A DNA stretch of 52,465 bases from an uncultured Clostridium sp. Lineage in GTDB: Bacteria > Bacillota > Clostridia > TANB77 > CAG-508. Numbering within the stretch: position 1 is the first letter of the stretch; each line of letters starts with the position of its first letter. Below the pieces are notes generated by a model. That model ran no database searches, was not told the DNA's origin, and worked only from the letters and a program-made list of their open reading frames with translations. The stretch is from positions 1-52,465 of the forward strand of contig CANPNZ010000011.1 in NCBI GenBank assembly GCA_947575605.1, given 5' to 3'. The position numbers and the translations under genes were made by a program. Positions 38,545 through 47,091 of this stretch are shown here, piece by piece.

Positions 38545-39414
38545 TCACTTTATTATAGTTAATATCAATACACATAAAAATATTCCTGCTATCATTAGAT
38601 ATTTTTTCCAGCTTATTTTTTCCTTTAAAATAATTCTAGAAGCCAGTAATGTAATTACAATAGAGCTGGTTTCAATTACTGAAATAACAGATACATTACC
38701 AGTTAACATAGCAAATCGAGTAAAAATAGAAGAAGAAGCATCACACAATGATTGCAATAAAAAATATCCTCTATTATTAATTTTTCTGATATCTATATAA
38801 TCCCATTTTTTAGTTACCAGACAATAAATTAGTACAGCTATTATTGTGATTATTCCATAGGTAAAAACCACATATAATGGATTTTCAAATTGTGTAACAT
38901 ATACCTTATTTAAGGTTTTAGATATCCCATTACATATTACATATCCATAAGCAAAAAGAATAGCTTTCCTTTCTAATTTTTTATCTATTATAGTATTATC
39001 ATTTTTTTGTTTCCCTATTATAATGGATAAGAAAATCAAAATCCCAGAGACAATCACTTGTAAAACTGTACAATCTTCTTTTAAAACAAAAATTCCTAAT
39101 ATAAATACCATTACAACATTGCACTTTCGAATAGGTGTTGTTATAGCTACTTTTCCATATTTAATAGAAGAAATAAAGCAATAAAAGCCAATTGCTTGCA
39201 TTGTTAATCCTGGCAACATTTCTAGGCAATCTTCCCCATTTAATTTAGTTATAAATTCTGGATGAATCAATAGACTTGTTACTATCATAATTAGGTGATA
39301 CACAAATAAACCAGTAATTACCATCCTTTTCGAATCATTATTGGATGATTTTTTTACCGCTATTGCTGTAAAGCCACTTATTACTGTTGATAATATGCAC
39401 CAATGTAACCACAT
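38545..39414 (-). CDS. EamA/DMT-type membrane transporter
   Basis: This 289-residue protein has about ten hydrophobic helices in two repeats, with EDCTVLQVIVSGILIFLSII (about 117-136) ending the first and the SRIILKEKISWKKYLMIAG pattern near the C-terminus (about 259-277) ending the second. This is the usual EamA organisation, also seen in the unrelated-sequence transporter at 16930-17787. Substrate unknown. Just 58 bp separate it from dps. Confidence 0.78.
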   Translation of the reverse strand: MWLHWCILSTVISGFTAIAVKKSSNNDSKRMVITGLFVYHLIMIVTSLLIHPEFITKLNGEDCLEMLPGLTMQAIGFYCFISSIKYGKVAITTPIRKCNVVMVFILGIFVLKEDCTVLQVIVSGILIFLSIIIGKQKNDNTIIDKKLERKAILFAYGYVICNGISKTLNKVYVTQFENPLYVVFTYGIITIIAVLIYCLVTKKWDYIDIRKINNRGYFLLQSLCDASSSIFTRFAMLTGNVSVISVIETSSIVITLLASRIILKEKISWKKYLMIAGIFLCVLILTIIK

Positions 39415-39526
39415 ATTTTTCTCCTTCTTTCTTTTTAGACTTATTGTAACATAAAAAAAGGAAAAACAACAAGCATAATTTTTTCTTTTTTTGGTTATAT
39501 TAAGAAAAATTAAAGGAGGAGTGAAT

Positions 39527-39955
39527 ATGGATAGTCCTGGCTATATTTTAAATGAAGTTAACAAAGGAATCAAAATGGGAATGGATTCTATTTCTAATGT
39601 TTCTGAAAAAATCCAAGATGACGAATTTAAAAAAGATTTAAAATTTCAATACGATAAATACAATGATATTTTAAATAAAGTAAATAATGAATTAACCAAA
39701 TACGATGATTTTCCCAAAGAATTAAATCCTATGCAAAAAGCAATGGGATGGATGAGTGTTGAATTTAACACAATGGACGATAAAAGCAATTCTAAAATTG
39801 CTGAGATGATGTTACAGGGTACCAATATGGGAATTATTAAAGGAGTAAAACTTTTGAATCATAACCCTGATACCGATCAACCTGTAAAAAATATCTTAAC
39901 AGAGTTTGTTCAATTTCAAGAAAATACCGTAGAACAATTAAAAAAATATTTATAA
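39527..39955 (+). CDS. Small all-helical protein, unknown function
   Basis: The ATG at 39527 follows AAAGGAGGAGTGAAT; an upstream extension is not needed. The 142-residue protein is predicted to be an up-down helical bundle (ILNEVNKGIKMGMDSISNV, QYDKYNDILNKVNNELTKY, MTMGWMSVEFNTM-like stretch, KIAEMMLQGTNMGIIKGVKL, VQFQENTVEQLKKYL). It resembles small ferritin-like/DUF2383-type proteins in shape, but the iron ligands are not evident. It is followed directly by a family A palindromic element. Confidence 0.7.
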   Translation: MDSPGYILNEVNKGIKMGMDSISNVSEKIQDDEFKKDLKFQYDKYNDILNKVNNELTKYDDFPKELNPMQKAMGWMSVEFNTMDDKSNSKIAEMMLQGTNMGIIKGVKLLNHNPDTDQPVKNILTEFVQFQENTVEQLKKYL

Positions 39956-39986
39956 GAACAACGTTGTCAATTCAAGGTAATTTATT

Positions 39987-40181
39987 TTTTCAAGTTTCGA
40001 CTTTTTGTAAGGAAAATTATCTTATATAATTTTTGAAACGCTGCGTAAGCGACCAAACGAGCTATGCAAGTGCGATTGGAGCAACCGACAGATATTCTTT
40101 AAATTTGGTAGGTTGCTTTCGCACAAAGTGTGAAAAAATTATATAAGATAATCTCCCTTACAAAAAGTCGAAACTTGAAAA
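39987..40181. repeat. Palindromic element, family A, copy 1 (about 195 bp)
   Basis: Terminal inverted repeats TTTTCAAGTTTCGACTTTTT (39987 on) and AAAAAGTCGAAACTTGAAAA (to 40181) are perfect. Inner arms TTATCTTATATAATTTTT and AAAAATTATATAAGATAA pair, and a core (AAGCGACCAAACGAG...GCGATTGGAGCAACC) is shared with 43662-43854. The flanks also pair with each other: GTTGTCAATTC (left) with GGATTGACAGC at the end of the next gene. Confidence 0.85.
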
Positions 40182-40182
40182 T

Positions 40183-40413
40183 TTATTTTGGATTGACAGC
40201 TTTTACTTCCTCTTTATCCTTTATTTTAGTATATATTTCTTCCATTTGATTATCTGTTGCCGTATAATGACTTATAATTTGATTTATTTCTCTACTCTGT
40301 GCCTGTTTCTTATTTTCCATATTGATTACAAAACTAACTAACATGAACATAATAAACAAACAAGACACTGTAACAAATAGTGTAATAGAACCTCTTTCAC
40401 CCTTATTTTTCAA
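40183..40413 (-). CDS. Short pilin/TadE-like single-span membrane protein
   Basis: From the TTG at 40413 (AGGGGG nine bases upstream) the peptide is about 76 residues: a short basic start, GERGSITLFVTVSCLFIMFM (about 6-25) forming one membrane helix, and a charged helical tail (ENKKQAQSREINQIISHY). The G-S-ITLFV pattern resembles TadE/prepilin-like proteins of Clostridia. The gene follows murI, overlapping only if a TTG further up is used. Its end forms the outer arm of the family A element next to it. Confidence 0.6.
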   Translation of the reverse strand: MKNKGERGSITLFVTVSCLFIMFMLVSFVINMENKKQAQSREINQIISHYTATDNQMEEIYTKIKDKEEVKAVNPK

Positions 40414-40418
40414 TCTAA

Positions 40419-41180
40419 TCAACCCCCTATTTCGCTTTTTAATATTTCGAAAAATCGTTCTTTTTTTTCTATTAATCCTTGCGAATCTTCAAATTCTATT
40501 TTCCCTTCTCCTTCTTGTAAAAGTTTTTTTTCCACTAATACATTTTTTAAATGGCTAGCTAAATTAGGAGCTCCATTAAAAAATTGAACTTCTCCTAATA
40601 TTTCTCTTATTTCTTCTTTTACTAATGGATAATGAGTACAACCTAATACCACATTTTCTACTTTTCCTTGATAAATACCAATCGTTTCTTTTAAATATCT
40701 TCTAATTTCTTCTTTGTCTCCTTTTTCAATTCGCTCTGCTAATCCTATACAAGGTAATAGAAAAGTTCTATGATTATCAAATTTCTTTAGCAATATATTA
40801 AATTTCTCACTGTTAATCGTCCCTTTTGTTGCCATTACTAAAGTTGCTCCCTCATAAGCATAATCATGTACCATTTTATAAGCTGGCTCTATGGCTATAA
40901 ACGGTATTTGAGTATACTTTCTTCTTAAATATTGAACTGCCTTTGCACTTGCTGTATTACACGCTATCACGATTATTTTACAATCTTGCTTTAACAAATA
41001 CTGTGTAATATCATCACATAATTGTTTGATTTCTTGGTCTGTTTTGTTTCCATAGGGATTATTTTTTGAATCACTATAATAAAAATAGTTTTCCTTTGGT
41101 AACATTTTAACAATTTCACCTAATACCGTAACACCGCCAATTCCTGAATCAAAAATTCCTATCTTTCCCGTCTTGTTCAC
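40419..41180 (-). CDS. murI: Glutamate racemase
   Basis: This enzyme supplies D-glutamate for peptidoglycan, using two cysteines as acid/base. The 253-residue protein shows GIFDSGIGGVTVL (about 8-20), YSDSKNNPYGNKT (about 35-47), IVIACNTASA (about 70-79, first cysteine) and VVLGCTHYPLV (about 178-188, second cysteine). It lies 18 bp after a membrane-protein gene and before the pilin-like gene in one minus-strand group. Confidence 0.95.
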   Translation of the reverse strand: MNKTGKIGIFDSGIGGVTVLGEIVKMLPKENYFYYSDSKNNPYGNKTDQEIKQLCDDITQYLLKQDCKIIVIACNTASAKAVQYLRRKYTQIPFIAIEPAYKMVHDYAYEGATLVMATKGTINSEKFNILLKKFDNHRTFLLPCIGLAERIEKGDKEEIRRYLKETIGIYQGKVENVVLGCTHYPLVKEEIREILGEVQFFNGAPNLASHLKNVLVEKKLLQEGEGKIEFEDSQGLIEKKERFFEILKSEIGG

Positions 41181-41198
41181 CTTATTTCACTCTTTCTT

Positions 41199-42023
41199 CT
41201 ATGTTTTTTCTATATTGGGATGAAAAGCTAATATCGTTTGAAAAATTGGTGGAAAGAACAACAAACCAAATCCAAATAAAGCTCCTCTTCCAAATTCTTT
41301 TGCTAAGCAAAATCTTTTCATAATAGCAATTACAAACATTGCTATCCATCCCAATATAGGCACTAGCCATAATAACATTAACCATGCTGATAACCCACAA
41401 ACTTGATACATTACAATTTGTCTGTATACTGGTACAATCGCTGCCCAACCTGGTTTTCCTGCTTTAGTATAAATTCTCCATCTAAGAATCGTTCCATAAA
41501 TAAATAAGATAACAGCTACAATCATGATTGTTTTTACGATTCGATTAGATAATAATAATTTAGTTGCGATTTCTACTTTCTTCTCATTTGGTGCTTCTTG
41601 TACCATGCTACTTACAATTTGTTCTGGCGTATAACCTTTTTCTATTTTCTGTTTTATATCTTCTACATCAATGTCATTTTCTATGATTTCTCTTATACTT
41701 TCTGTATCTGTTTCTCTAATAAAATTAGCTCCTGCTGATACGAGTTCTTTGCTAATCCCCTGTGCTTCTATTTCTTCTGCATTTTCTTCTAACATGTCTG
41801 CTATATTTTCTGGTGAGTACTCCGCACTTATTTCGTCATATATTTGTAAAATGTCCTCTTTTGAAATGTTATTGACATCTATATTTCTTCCATAATATTC
41901 TATTGGTTCTTCTATTAAATTTTCACTTTCTGTTGCTTGCACTTGCCCATTTATAGTATACGCAAAAAATAACATGCTTATTATGATTATGATCTTTATG
42001 ATATTTTTACAGATTGTTTTCAT
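41199..42023 (-). CDS. Secreted/membrane protein with a C-terminal DUF5684-like domain
   Basis: This 274-residue protein has an N-terminal signal-type hydrophobic segment (about 7-24) and an acidic region (about 30-155) with NISKEDILQIYDEISAEYS and SIREIIENDIDVEDIKQKIE. The membrane part (about 165-265) begins IVKTIMIVAVILFIYGTIL and continues KAGKPGWAAIVPVYRQIV (DUF5684-like), ending RFCLAKEFGRGALFGFGLLF. The role is unknown. It precedes murI by 18 bp, so one transcript is likely. Confidence 0.7.
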   Translation of the reverse strand: MKTICKNIIKIIIIISMLFFAYTINGQVQATESENLIEEPIEYYGRNIDVNNISKEDILQIYDEISAEYSPENIADMLEENAEEIEAQGISKELVSAGANFIRETDTESIREIIENDIDVEDIKQKIEKGYTPEQIVSSMVQEAPNEKKVEIATKLLLSNRIVKTIMIVAVILFIYGTILRWRIYTKAGKPGWAAIVPVYRQIVMYQVCGLSAWLMLLWLVPILGWIAMFVIAIMKRFCLAKEFGRGALFGFGLLFFPPIFQTILAFHPNIEKT

Positions 42024-42111
42024 CTTTTACCTCATTCCTTCCATTTTTTTATATTATATCTTTATTTTTTATCGATGGCAAGTATTTTCAAAAAACGAAA
42101 CTTAAATTTTC

Positions 42112-42160
42112 AAAATGATTTTGAGGACGGTGATTTTTTCCCCGTCCCCAAAATCATTTT
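42112..42160 (-). repeat. Stop-codon hairpin with GGGGACGG core
   Basis: Arms AAAATGATTTTGAGGACGG (42112-42130) and CCGTCCCCAAAATCATTTT (42142-42160) pair almost perfectly. The TGA of the flavodoxin gene (42154-42156) is in the stem. The GGGGACGG core is the same motif as in the 182-bp inverted repeat at 46251. Confidence 0.75.
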
Positions 42161-42774
42161 ATAAAATTAGTAGCTATAACTGGTTCATTTTTTGGTAATG
42201 CAATTCCTGCTTTTTTTCCTGCTTCGATCGACTTTAATAGCCATGCCATATTGTTTCCTAACGTTCTCATGGTTTGCATACCTTCTTCATCTTTTTTGAC
42301 TTCTTCTGGCTTTGTTCCATGTACCATATTCCAATATTGAGAAGATACAATCGGCATATTACTAATACCAAAATATTTATTAATTTCATCTAATGTAGCC
42401 GTTGCTCCCCCTCTTCTACAACTTGCTATGGCGGAAGCTGGTTTGTTACTAAATAAATTTCTTCTACCATAAAAAACTCGATCCATAAAAGAAGATAACA
42501 TGCCTGAACTTGCTGCAAAATGCACTGGTGTTCCAAATATAAATCCATCCGTTTCTGGTACTTTTGCTAAAAATTCATTCACTTTATCTTGTACAAAACA
42601 TGCTCCTGTTTTTAGACAACTACCACAACCAATACAACCTGCTACCGGTTTATTTCCTAACCAAAAAATGTCTGTTTCTATTCCATTTTGATTAAGCGTT
42701 TTTTCTACTTCTTTTAATGCTGTATAGGTACAACCTTTTTCATGTGGGCTTCCATTTACTAATATTACTTTCAT
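42154..42774 (-). CDS. Flavodoxin-family NAD(P)H-dependent FMN oxidoreductase
   Basis: This 206-residue protein has the flavodoxin-like FMN-binding start MKVILVNGSPHEKGCTYTAL (about 1-20), the cysteine segment AGCIGCGSCLKTGACF (about 45-60, possibly a metal or cluster site as in iron-sulfur flavoproteins), and TDGFIFGTPVHFAASSGML (about 74-92). C-terminal GTKPEEVKKDEEGM... is typical of this group. It probably reduces quinones or disulfides; substrate unknown. Its stop codon lies in the GGGGACGG hairpin. Confidence 0.82.
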   Translation of the reverse strand: MKVILVNGSPHEKGCTYTALKEVEKTLNQNGIETDIFWLGNKPVAGCIGCGSCLKTGACFVQDKVNEFLAKVPETDGFIFGTPVHFAASSGMLSSFMDRVFYGRRNLFSNKPASAIASCRRGGATATLDEINKYFGISNMPIVSSQYWNMVHGTKPEEVKKDEEGMQTMRTLGNNMAWLLKSIEAGKKAGIALPKNEPVIATNFIK

Positions 42775-42878
42775 ATTCTACTTTCATTCCTTTCTAATGT
42801 ACAATGTTATATTCTAATTATATTACTTTTAACATTGATTGTATACCGAATCAATTTTATTTTGTATTAATATCAATT

Positions 42879-42906
42879 AAAAAAGGTTGCCTATAACAAC
42901 CTTTTA
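42879..42906 (-). terminator. Terminator of the AIM24-like gene
   Basis: AAAAGGTTG and CAACCTTTT pair around a seven-base loop (42881-42889 with 42897-42905), with a T run on the minus strand downstream. It lies 12 bases past the stop at 42918. Confidence 0.75.
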
Positions 42907-42917
42907 ATAAATATTCT

Positions 42918-43592
42918 TTATCTTGCTGTTCCCATATACAATAAACTTGATAATTTTGAAATAGGCATTGTTTGTAGCCATACGGTTCCTGGACCTTCTA
43001 ATGTAGTTAAAAATAATCCTTCGCCTCCAAATACAATATTTTTCATTCCTTTCACTGTTTCAATGTTTAATTGTACATCTTTTGTCATAGCTGCCACATA
43101 GCCATTATCTACCTTTAATTTTTCACCTGCTTGTAATTCTTTTTTAACAACTGTTCCATCTATTTCTAAAAATACTTTTCCTGGTCCTGTTATTTTTTGC
43201 ATGATGAAACCTTCTCCACCAAAAAATCCAGCTCCTAATTTTTTACGGAATTGCATAGCAATATCTACTGTATTTTCTGAACAAAGAAAAGCACGCTTTT
43301 GAGCAATAATCGTTTCTCCTTCTTTTAAATCAAATTCTAGAATTTGTCCCGGAAAACAGGATGAAAAGCCAATTTCTACGTCATCTTGTTCCGCTGTATA
43401 TACATTCATAAAAAGTGATTCTCCTGCAAAAGCTCTTCCGATTCCTTTCATAATTCCACCATTGGTAGTTGTTTTCATGGCAATCCCATTATCCATCCAA
43501 CTCATTCCGCCATTTTCAGTTAAGATGGATTCTCCTTTTTGTAGTTTGCAAATAACTGCTGGTAATGTTTCTCCAATAATTTTTGTTTGCAT
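42918..43592 (-). CDS. AIM24/TIGR00266-family protein
   Basis: This 224-residue protein matches the AIM24-like family: LTENGGMSWMDNGIAMKTTT (about 23-42), AFAGESLFMNVYTAE (about 53-67), PGQILEFDL, FLCSENTVDIAMQFRKKLGA and GFFGGEGFIMQKITGPGKVF (about 121-140), with GPGTVWLQTMPISKL near the end. Its function is poorly known; the fold is a beta-rich tryptophan-RNA-binding-attenuator-like fold. AAGGGGGAATAAAA precedes the ATG. Confidence 0.85.
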   Translation of the reverse strand: MQTKIIGETLPAVICKLQKGESILTENGGMSWMDNGIAMKTTTNGGIMKGIGRAFAGESLFMNVYTAEQDDVEIGFSSCFPGQILEFDLKEGETIIAQKRAFLCSENTVDIAMQFRKKLGAGFFGGEGFIMQKITGPGKVFLEIDGTVVKKELQAGEKLKVDNGYVAAMTKDVQLNIETVKGMKNIVFGGEGLFLTTLEGPGTVWLQTMPISKLSSLLYMGTAR

Positions 43593-43661
43593 TTTTATTC
43601 CCCCTTATTTTTTATGCCACCATTATATACCATTTTAATACATAATTCAACATACCAAAAC

Positions 43662-43854
43662 TTTAAGTTTCGACTTTTTGCAAGTAAAGGCTATCCTATA
43701 TAATTTTTGAAACTACTCAGTAAGCGACCAAACGATCTGTGCGAGTGCGATTGGAGCAACCAACCAATTTTTCTTTATTTTTGGTGGTCGCGACACACAA
43801 AGTGTAAAAAAATTATATAGGATAGCCTTCACTTGCAAAAAGTCGAAACTTAAA
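43662..43854. repeat. Palindromic element, family A, copy 2 (about 193 bp)
   Basis: Terminal repeats TTAAGTTTCGACTTTTTGCA and TGCAAAAAGTCGAAACTTAA, inner arms GGCTATCCTATATAATTTTT and AAAAATTATATAGGATAGCC, and the core AAGCGACCAAACGATCTG... GCGATTGGAGCAACC shared with copy 1. The stem bases that differ from copy 1 are matched by compensating changes in the opposite arm. Confidence 0.85.
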
Positions 43855-43870
43855 ACAAAAACTCTTAAAC

Positions 43871-45331
43871 TTAAATATTTTTAATATTTCTCTTTCTAAA
43901 AGTAATAAAAGTAGGTACTATCATTACTATAAAATATAAAATGCAAACAATCGTTGAAAAACCGAAGGTCATTCCTTCCATACTTGGCAAATTACCAAAT
44001 AGATATTCCTCAAAATTCCAATTCAAACTAACAAACAATTTCATAAACTGTACTTTATATTGAATCACCAACATATTAATCATATCTGCTGACATATAGC
44101 CTAATAAAGGAATGGCAATTCCTACTGCACTATTCGTAAATAAAGTACTACAAGCAAAAGCAAGAGTTGCTAATAAAACTAATTTGGGTAATTGAGTCAT
44201 AACCATTATTCCTAAATAAGTAAATACATTCATACTTTCTAATGTATGTGTTGTAAAATTGTATTCCAAAATAGGTACAGATAAACTATCATAGCCAAAA
44301 ACAATGCCACCTACTATTAATTCCATCACTACTACTGCCAAGATAGTAAATAAAATCATAATCAAAACTGTTATAAACTTAGCTAGTAGGATTTTATTTC
44401 TGCTATATGGTTTTACTAATAATAACTTAATGGTCCCTTTGTTAAATTCTTCGCTTACGATTGTTCCTGCTATCATAACAATCATAACAATAATAAATAA
44501 TCCATATTCATTAAATAAATTTTTTAAAATGCCTCTAATATTATTTTCCTTATTAATATCTACATTATTTTCTAAAATGTATCGATTCACTTCTCTTTTT
44601 TCTAAGCTATCATTATATTCTTTCTTCTGGCTATATTCTAGTTCTTGTGTTTCACTTTCCATATTGATAATGTTTTTTGCTTCACTTTTATACCCATTTA
44701 AAGCTCTATTTCTAAAACCATTTCCATATTGAATTTCTTTACTCAATCGCATTTGCGCTACTTCTTTGTCTATTTTGGCATTTTTAATGGCCATTTCTAA
44801 TGACATTAAATCTTGCTTATCTTGTGTATTAGCTTGTTGTTCTTCTAAATTACTTAATTCTGTTTTGGCTTGTTCTAATTCTTCTTGTGCAAAATATTTC
44901 CAATCTCCTTCCTCTAATCTTTTAAGCACTTTTTGTATCGTTTCTTCTATTTCTGATACTTTTTTAGCGTCTTTATTCTCACCATACAAATAGGTATTTT
45001 TTTCACTCACATAACCAATCATTTGCATAGATAGGATATCTCTTTGCCAACTATCTTTTTCATATTTTTGCATCATATCATAAACATCTAAATTAGATTT
45101 AAGCTCAATGTACATCTTTGTATCACTTGGTTTGTTAGGATCTAATTTAGCTATTTCTTCTTTTACATATTTAATATAATTATCACCATATTCATCATAA
45201 CTTCCTGTATGGAAGAAAAATTTATAGATACAATTGGTTAAAATCACAAAAGCTAAAATAACCAATAATGTAATATAAATACTTTTCTTTTTAAAAATTT
45301 TTGTTAATTCATTTTTAATTAATTTACTCAA
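43871..45331 (-). CDS. ABC-2-type permease
   Basis: This is the membrane subunit of the ABC transporter encoded immediately upstream, about 486 residues. An N-terminal helix (about 20-40, after KNELTKIFKKKSI) is followed by a long extracellular coiled region (about 50-270, e.g. QEELEQAKTELSNLEEQQAN) and then six hydrophobic segments (about 282-480). I choose the TTG at 45331, seven bases after AGGGGGG; it overlaps the ATPase stop by 8 bp. The substrate is unknown: such permeases export lantibiotics, peptides or drugs. Confidence 0.82.
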   Translation of the reverse strand: MSKLIKNELTKIFKKKSIYITLLVILAFVILTNCIYKFFFHTGSYDEYGDNYIKYVKEEIAKLDPNKPSDTKMYIELKSNLDVYDMMQKYEKDSWQRDILSMQMIGYVSEKNTYLYGENKDAKKVSEIEETIQKVLKRLEEGDWKYFAQEELEQAKTELSNLEEQQANTQDKQDLMSLEMAIKNAKIDKEVAQMRLSKEIQYGNGFRNRALNGYKSEAKNIINMESETQELEYSQKKEYNDSLEKREVNRYILENNVDINKENNIRGILKNLFNEYGLFIIVMIVMIAGTIVSEEFNKGTIKLLLVKPYSRNKILLAKFITVLIMILFTILAVVVMELIVGGIVFGYDSLSVPILEYNFTTHTLESMNVFTYLGIMVMTQLPKLVLLATLAFACSTLFTNSAVGIAIPLLGYMSADMINMLVIQYKVQFMKLFVSLNWNFEEYLFGNLPSMEGMTFGFSTIVCILYFIVMIVPTFITFRKRNIKNI

Positions 45332-46232
45332 TGATATTCCCCCCTGTCTTTTCAAAGAATGCTTGTTCTAATGATTTTTCTTCTTCTTTTACTTCATAAA
45401 TTTTAATTTGATTTTCTACCAATTTTACAATCACCTCTGCTACTTCTTTTTTTGGTATGTCTAATTTGAATTGTTTTTGGTTTATCCTAATCGCATTTGG
45501 TAATAATGTTTTTACTTTTTCTACATCATTTACTTCAAATATTTTAAATTGTTTACCTGCTTCTTTTTTTATACCTGAAATATCACTTGTTTCAATAATC
45601 TCTCCGTTTTTAATAATACATACCTTATTACACAAATTGTCTAATTCAGCTAAATTATGGCTGGATATTAAAATTGCCATTTTTTCTTGTTTAGCTAATG
45701 CTAATAAAAGCTCTCTCATCTCCTTAATTCCCTCTGGATCTAATCCATTGGTTGGTTCATCTAATATCAATAAATTGGGGCTATGCAAAATAGCTTGTGC
45801 AATTCCTAATCTTTGTCTCATACCTAAGGAGTATTTAGAGACCTTATCTTTAATCCTATTTTCTAACTTAACCAGTTTTACCACTTCGTCTATCCTATCT
45901 TGCGTAATTCCTGGATATAAATTAGCAATTAATTTTAAATTCTCATAACCTGATAAATACATATATAAGTCTGGATTTTCTACAATAGCTCCTACTTTTT
46001 CAATTGCCTTTGTAAATTGACTTTCTCGATCATAACCATTGATGGTAACTTTTCCACTCGTTAAACTTTGCAGCCCTAATACTAATTTTATGGTAGTCGT
46101 TTTTCCTGCCCCATTTGGTCCAATAAATCCTAGAATATCTCCCTCTTCCATTTCGAAAGAAACATTGTTTAGAATTTGTTTTTTACCAAATTTTTTGTTT
46201 AAGTTTTCACACTTTAATACAATTTTCTCCAT
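45324..46232 (-). CDS. ABC transporter ATPase (BcrA/ABC-2 type)
   Basis: This 302-residue ATP-binding subunit has Walker A GFIGPNGAGKTTTIKLVLGL, signature YSLGMRQRLGIAQAIL, and Walker B NLLILDEPTNGLDPEG. I choose the ATG at 46232 after AAAGGGGA; a longer reading frame upstream runs into a 182-bp inverted repeat and has no conserved residues. The partner permease overlaps its end. Confidence 0.92.
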   Translation of the reverse strand: MEKIVLKCENLNKKFGKKQILNNVSFEMEEGDILGFIGPNGAGKTTTIKLVLGLQSLTSGKVTINGYDRESQFTKAIEKVGAIVENPDLYMYLSGYENLKLIANLYPGITQDRIDEVVKLVKLENRIKDKVSKYSLGMRQRLGIAQAILHSPNLLILDEPTNGLDPEGIKEMRELLLALAKQEKMAILISSHNLAELDNLCNKVCIIKNGEIIETSDISGIKKEAGKQFKIFEVNDVEKVKTLLPNAIRINQKQFKLDIPKKEVAEVIVKLVENQIKIYEVKEEEKSLEQAFFEKTGGNIIE

Positions 46233-46250
46233 TTCTTTCCCCTTTCTTTT

Positions 46251-46432
46251 GAGAAACAATGTCCATTGGGGACGGTTCTTTTTGGTCAAGTGTCCATTAG
46301 GGACGGTTCTTTTTGGACATTGCTGATCAAACACATTTATTAAGAATTAATTTTTGAAAGCAATGTCCAAAAAGAACCGTCCCTAATGGACACTTGACCA
46401 AAAAGAACCGTCCCCAATGGACATTGTTTCTC
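46251..46432. repeat. Perfect 74-bp inverted repeat with duplicated GGGACGG motif
   Basis: Left arm 46251-46324 and right arm 46359-46432 are exactly complementary, separated by a 34-bp AT-rich loop. Each arm contains two copies of a unit of about 33 bp beginning TGTCCATT(G/A)GGGACGGTTC. The unit resembles GGGGACGG-type REP sequences known from Firmicutes. It lies directly upstream of the ABC transporter genes. Confidence 0.85.
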
Positions 46433-46520
46433 AATCTCTTTTTTTATTCTAACACAAGTCTATGTTAAATCCTATTGATTTTTTCTTAATTTTGTCTAAA
46501 GTTTTTATTAAGATAACATA

Positions 46521-46555
46521 AAAGAAGTTTAGAACTTAAAAAGCTAAACTTCTTT
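46521..46555 (-). terminator. Hairpin overlapping the stop codon of the NMNAT-like gene
   Basis: AAAGAAGTTTAG (46521-46532) and CTAAACTTCTTT (46544-46555) pair perfectly. On the minus strand the stop codon TAG is part of the 5' arm. No strong T run follows. Confidence 0.65.
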
Positions 46556-47009
46556 CATATCCTTATATACGATCTTTTCAACATAATTTTCATTCTTTTT
46601 GATTTCTTTTCGGATGGCTGTTCCACTAATAGGAAACTTTTCTCTTTTTCGATCTACTTGCACTTCTTTAATTCCTAAATCTCTTGCTACAAATTTCCCA
46701 TATGCTTCGCTATTATAAAAATGGGTTACCTCTATTCCTTTTAATATTTCTTTTAAATAATCTGTCTGTGTCTTTACACTTTCTTCGTCTAGTCCATATT
46801 GACTTGGTGGATTTTTAGCATAAATTAAATGGATATCTGGATAAATTTGCTTAATCCAATTGGCTCTTGTTTCAATTGGTATTTGTGTTACTGTTGTTTC
46901 ATAGATAATCACATAAAACTTGTCCATTTCACTTATTCCTTTTTCTATTAAATATTGATGCCCGCTTGTGTAATGGAGCAAATTTTCCAATGGTAAATCC
47001 TATGTTCAT
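46544..47009 (-). CDS. NMN-adenylyltransferase-like (NadR N-domain/NadM-type) protein, apparent +1 frameshift at CGG
   Basis: The true start is the ATG at 47009, after AGAGGGA, giving MNIGFTIGKFAPLHK. The next codon is CGG (46964-46962); in the zero frame this ends a few codons on. Skipping its C gives GGG and continues GHQYLIEKGISEMDKFYVII. This restores the nucleotidyltransferase motif PLHKGH (catalytic His-x-x-His type), and further on ISGTAIRKEI (about residues 135-144) completes the ISGTxIR signature. The restored length is about 154 residues, without the kinase domain of full NadR. The shift lies in the active-site loop, so an unshifted product cannot work. Confidence 0.85.
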
Positions 47010-47091
47010 AATTATCCCTCTTTTAATACTTTTCTCCTTCTATTATAACCCTTTTTATTGATAGAAGCAACCTCTTATTTTCTGTATTGGA

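Noticed and set aside
46233..46334. N-terminal extension of the ABC ATPase
   Set aside because: It is translation of the inverted repeat; the ATG at 46232 has a ribosome binding site and fits the family start.
46500..47010. Start of the NMNAT-like gene at 46990 (TTG, reading MENLLHYTS...)
   Set aside because: That start lies out of frame with the conserved GKFAPLHK segment; the ATG at 47009 with AGAGGGA and the +1 shift explain the family motif.
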